Source: Bryobacteraceae bacterium (GTDB lineage Bacteria; Acidobacteriota; Terriglobia; Bryobacterales; Bryobacteraceae). Taken from it: a stretch of 64,000 nucleotides of DNA. Shown here piece after piece: positions 62,301 to 64,000 of this stretch. How positions within the stretch are numbered: the stretch's first letter is position 1; every line of letters begins with the position of its first letter. A program made the translations under genes and the position numbers. The notes beneath the pieces were generated by a model. The model did no database searches. It saw only the letters and a list, made by a program, of their open reading frames with translations, and was not told the origin of the DNA. The DNA lies in contig JAICJH010000016.1 in assembly GCA_025928545.1 (NCBI GenBank), positions 1 through 64,000 of the forward strand, in the 5' to 3' direction.

Positions 62301-62330
62301 CAGTGAAATACCGCTTGCCAGTTTTCACTG
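62301..62330. promoter_or_regulatory. Inverted repeat CAGTGAAA ... TTTCACTG
   Basis: Perfect eight-base arms at 62301-62308 and 62323-62330 are separated by 14 bases. The right arm lies within the spacer of the likely promoter, so a protein bound here would affect transcription of the AbiEi-like gene. It differs in sequence from the TTCAACA-type repeats. Confidence 0.45.
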
Positions 62331-62343
62331 AATATGGTATTTT
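62315..62343 (+). promoter_or_regulatory. Sigma-70-type promoter of the AbiE-like pair
   Basis: TTGCCA at 62315-62320 (five of six matches to TTGACA) and TATTTT at 62338-62343 (four of six) are separated by exactly 17 bases. The start point predicted by spacing is near 62350, which is the GTG start codon itself. Confidence 0.55.
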
Positions 62344-62358
62344 CAACATGTGTTGAAA
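62341..62358. promoter_or_regulatory. Operator overlapping the start codon: TTTCAACA-tg-TGTTGAAA
   Basis: Perfect eight-base arms flank a two-base centre; the repeat covers the end of the -10 box and the GTG start at 62350. AbiEi antitoxins are known to repress their own promoter by binding inverted repeats, so this is a strong candidate operator. Confidence 0.6.
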
Positions 62359-63432
62359 GTGCCCCTTTCAGTAGAGGATGCCGAGGCTCGCGCGGCAAAC
62401 CTACTGCAAAATCTGTTGCACGAAGTCCCAGGGCTGAAGCTCAGGCAACTCAACGTGGGATCAGAGGGGCGCGATGCAGGCATAGACATTATGATGCGCG
62501 TGGATGTTTCGGGAGAGCCGCACTTTCTCGTCTGTGAAGTGAAGCAGAATGGCCAGCCTCGCTACGTCCGCGAGGGCATCCATCAACTCCAGAGCTATAT
62601 AGCCCATTTCAAAAAGCCCGCCACTCCCGTATTGATTGCGCCATATTTCTCTCCGGTGTCGCGCGAGCTTTGCCGGGACAACGGAATCTCGTATCTCGAT
62701 TTCGAAGGCAACGCCCGTCTTGCGTTCAAAACGGTCTTTATCGACCGCTTGACTGAAGGCAAACCCGCGTCACAACGCCGGGAGTTCAAATCATTATTCA
62801 CACCAAAATCGAGCCAGGTCCTGCGCGTTCTTTTGCGCGATCCGAAGCGGATCTGGCGCGTGACGGACCTGGCGGAAGCCGCACACGTGAGCCTGGGACA
62901 CGTTAGCAACGTGCGCAAAGCGCTTCTGGATCGTGAGTGGGCGGAGGTCATATCAGAGGGGTTTCATTTGGCTGTCCCCGACGCATTATTGGACGCGTGG
63001 AAGTCCACTTACCAGCCGCCAGTCGAACAACAGATTCGCTTCTACACCACGTTGCACGGCAAGGCATTCGACACCAGCGTCCGCGACGCATTTGAGACTA
63101 TGCCGCCAGCGGTGCAGGCCGCACTTTCTTCGTTTTCGGCGGCAAACTGGATCGCGCCCTACGCCCGGACCAGCACTCAGTTCTTCTACGCCGATAAGCG
63201 CGGGCTCGATCACATCCAATCGCGGATGAAATTGTCGTCCACCGCGAAAGGCGAAAATGTCATCATCAGTATTCCAAGAGATCCGGGTATTTTCCTGGAC
63301 GCCTGCGAGCCGGGGCCGGGTATCCGCTGTACCAGCCCGATCCAGACATATCTGGATCTCTCCAAGGGCGGCGAACGGGGAGAGGAAGCTGCGGAACACC
63401 TGCGCCGCATGAAGCTGACATGGCAGAAATAA
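62350..63432 (+). CDS. AbiEi-like antitoxin with PD-(D/E)XK-type N-terminal domain
   Basis: The 360-residue protein seems to have three parts. The N-terminus (about 1-115) shows a restriction-nuclease pattern: Asp46 in GRDAGIDI, Glu63-x-Lys65 in VCEVKQNG, and Gln79-x3-Tyr83 in IHQLQSY. A winged helix (about 160-195, RVTDLAEAAHVSLGHVSNVRKALLD) follows, then a C-terminal AbiEi-like region ending CTSPIQTYLDLSKGGERGEEAAEHLRRM. It would be the antitoxin/repressor for the nucleotidyltransferase gene that overlaps its end by 13 bases. The GTG start has no SD and may be leaderless. Whether the nuclease-like site is active is unknown. Confidence 0.75.
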   Translation: MLKVPLSVEDAEARAANLLQNLLHEVPGLKLRQLNVGSEGRDAGIDIMMRVDVSGEPHFLVCEVKQNGQPRYVREGIHQLQSYIAHFKKPATPVLIAPYFSPVSRELCRDNGISYLDFEGNARLAFKTVFIDRLTEGKPASQRREFKSLFTPKSSQVLRVLLRDPKRIWRVTDLAEAAHVSLGHVSNVRKALLDREWAEVISEGFHLAVPDALLDAWKSTYQPPVEQQIRFYTTLHGKAFDTSVRDAFETMPPAVQAALSSFSAANWIAPYARTSTQFFYADKRGLDHIQSRMKLSSTAKGENVIISIPRDPGIFLDACEPGPGIRCTSPIQTYLDLSKGGERGEEAAEHLRRMKLTWQK

Positions 63433-64000
63433 ATACTCCCGATCCGCAATCCGCGAATGAATACGACGACCGCACGACTACAGCCGTGAAGGCCGTGCTT
63501 CTGGAGATCGGTCAGATCCTCGGGAGTTTCAAAGGGAAGTTTGCGGTCGTCGGCGGAGCCGTGCCGTGGCTGCTTCTTGATAATTTCCAAATGCCTCACG
63601 TCGGAACAATCGATGTAGATCTTGGTCTGGATGCTGAGGCTTTGGGCGATGGTGAGTACGTGCGTCTTGTGGATGCACTGATGACGCATGGCTACGACCA
63701 GAACAAGAAGCTCAGGAAATTTCAACTCGTCCGCCGAATTGAAGCGACGGATGAAGGAGACCCAATCGATATCGTGGTTGACTTTCTGATGCCGCGGGAT
63801 GCGGTGATTGACAGGAACAAACCGCCAATCATTGAAGACTTCGCAGTGCAACGAGCCGACGGGACTGATCTTGCGATGCGGTTCAACCAAATGGTTGCGG
63901 TGCGCGGCGCGATGCCCAACGGCGGAACCAACCAGGTTGAGATTGCAGTGTGCTCCATCCCCGCCCTCCTCGCGATGAAAGGTTACGCGATTCACAATCG
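63420..64000 (+). CDS. AbiEii-like nucleotidyltransferase toxin (partial, runs off the window)
   Basis: The frame stays open from the ATG at 63420 to the window end (193 codons seen). The nucleotidyltransferase signature is clear: VVGGAVPWLL with Gly45-Gly46, then GTIDVDLGL with Asp65 and Asp67, and a likely third carboxylate in DPIDIVVDFLMP. This is the GG...T-x-D-x-D pattern of AbiEii/AbiGii-type enzymes, which inactivate tRNAs by adding nucleotides. It overlaps the AbiEi-like gene by 13 bases, so the two are translated together. Toxicity is inferred from the family and arrangement. The C-terminus lies outside the window. Confidence 0.82.
   Translation, partial: MAEINTPDPQSANEYDDRTTTAVKAVLLEIGQILGSFKGKFAVVGGAVPWLLLDNFQMPHVGTIDVDLGLDAEALGDGEYVRLVDALMTHGYDQNKKLRKFQLVRRIEATDEGDPIDIVVDFLMPRDAVIDRNKPPIIEDFAVQRADGTDLAMRFNQMVAVRGAMPNGGTNQVEIAVCSIPALLAMKGYAIHN

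Overview
The window is a GC-rich chromosomal segment of a Gram-negative heterotroph. Outer-membrane biogenesis genes (OmpH/Skp, BamA-like, TamB), LPS-heptose genes, the paired DUF1501/DUF1800 proteins, DUF1080 and DUF2264 proteins, and secreted carboxypeptidase-regulatory-like proteins together suggest Acidobacteriota, probably near Solibacter/Bryobacter. This placement is an inference from gene content, not a database match.

Layout: (1) 315-527, a ThiS-like sulfur carrier, divergent from (2) 612-13545, a tightly coupled complex I operon nuoA-C-D-E-F-G-H-J-K-L-M-N that lacks nuoB and nuoI. (3) 13.6-14.8 kb, a SYLF lipid-binding protein and a haem-binding CXXCH protein. (4) 14.8-20.4 kb on the minus strand, a coupled trio nadE, YncE-like propeller protein, GH57 glycosidase. 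(5) 20.6-21.6 kb, a small secreted protein behind a very good sigma-54 promoter, then a HExxH putative metallopeptidase. (6) 21.6-24.8 kb, two coupled secreted carboxypeptidase-regulatory-like proteins. (7) 25-27.4 kb, OmpH, a membrane-anchored unknown, citrate synthase and a small zinc-ribbon protein. (8) 27.4-29.9 kb, an unknown secreted protein, a DUF1080 protein and a ThiF/MoeB-type enzyme. (9) 30-37.6 kb, an envelope module: multi-POTRA BamA/TamA-like protein, SurA-N-like chaperone, TamB. (10) 37.6-40.8 kb, DUF1800 then DUF1501. (11) 40.9-44 kb, a serine beta-lactamase-like hydrolase divergent from a TetR regulator, and an AlaC-type aminotransferase. (12) tRNA-Glu(TTC) at 44069, followed by a small accessory stretch with phased repeats, a TPR protein and hicBA. 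(13) a DUF2264 protein, then a heptose cluster hldC-hldA-gmhB. (14) 49.7-55.7 kb minus strand, a complete galactarate/glucarate operon garD-gudP-gudD-garL-garR. (15) an RND efflux pump with its adaptor and, convergent, an ATP-dependent DNA ligase. (16) 61.8-64.0 kb, an apparent mobile-element boundary: a broken 5' half of a CAT-anticodon tRNA, tandem ACGGTTACA repeats, then a two-gene AbiE-like toxin-antitoxin/defence pair that runs off the window.

Most of the window is ordinary core metabolism and envelope biology arranged in translationally coupled operons. The least ordinary signals are the complex I operon without NuoB/NuoI, the sigma-54 promoter on the small secreted protein, and the split tRNA next to a nuclease-fold AbiEi-like antitoxin whose start codon lies inside a perfect inverted repeat and which may be translated without a leader. 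All functions come from motif recognition by eye; no searches were run.
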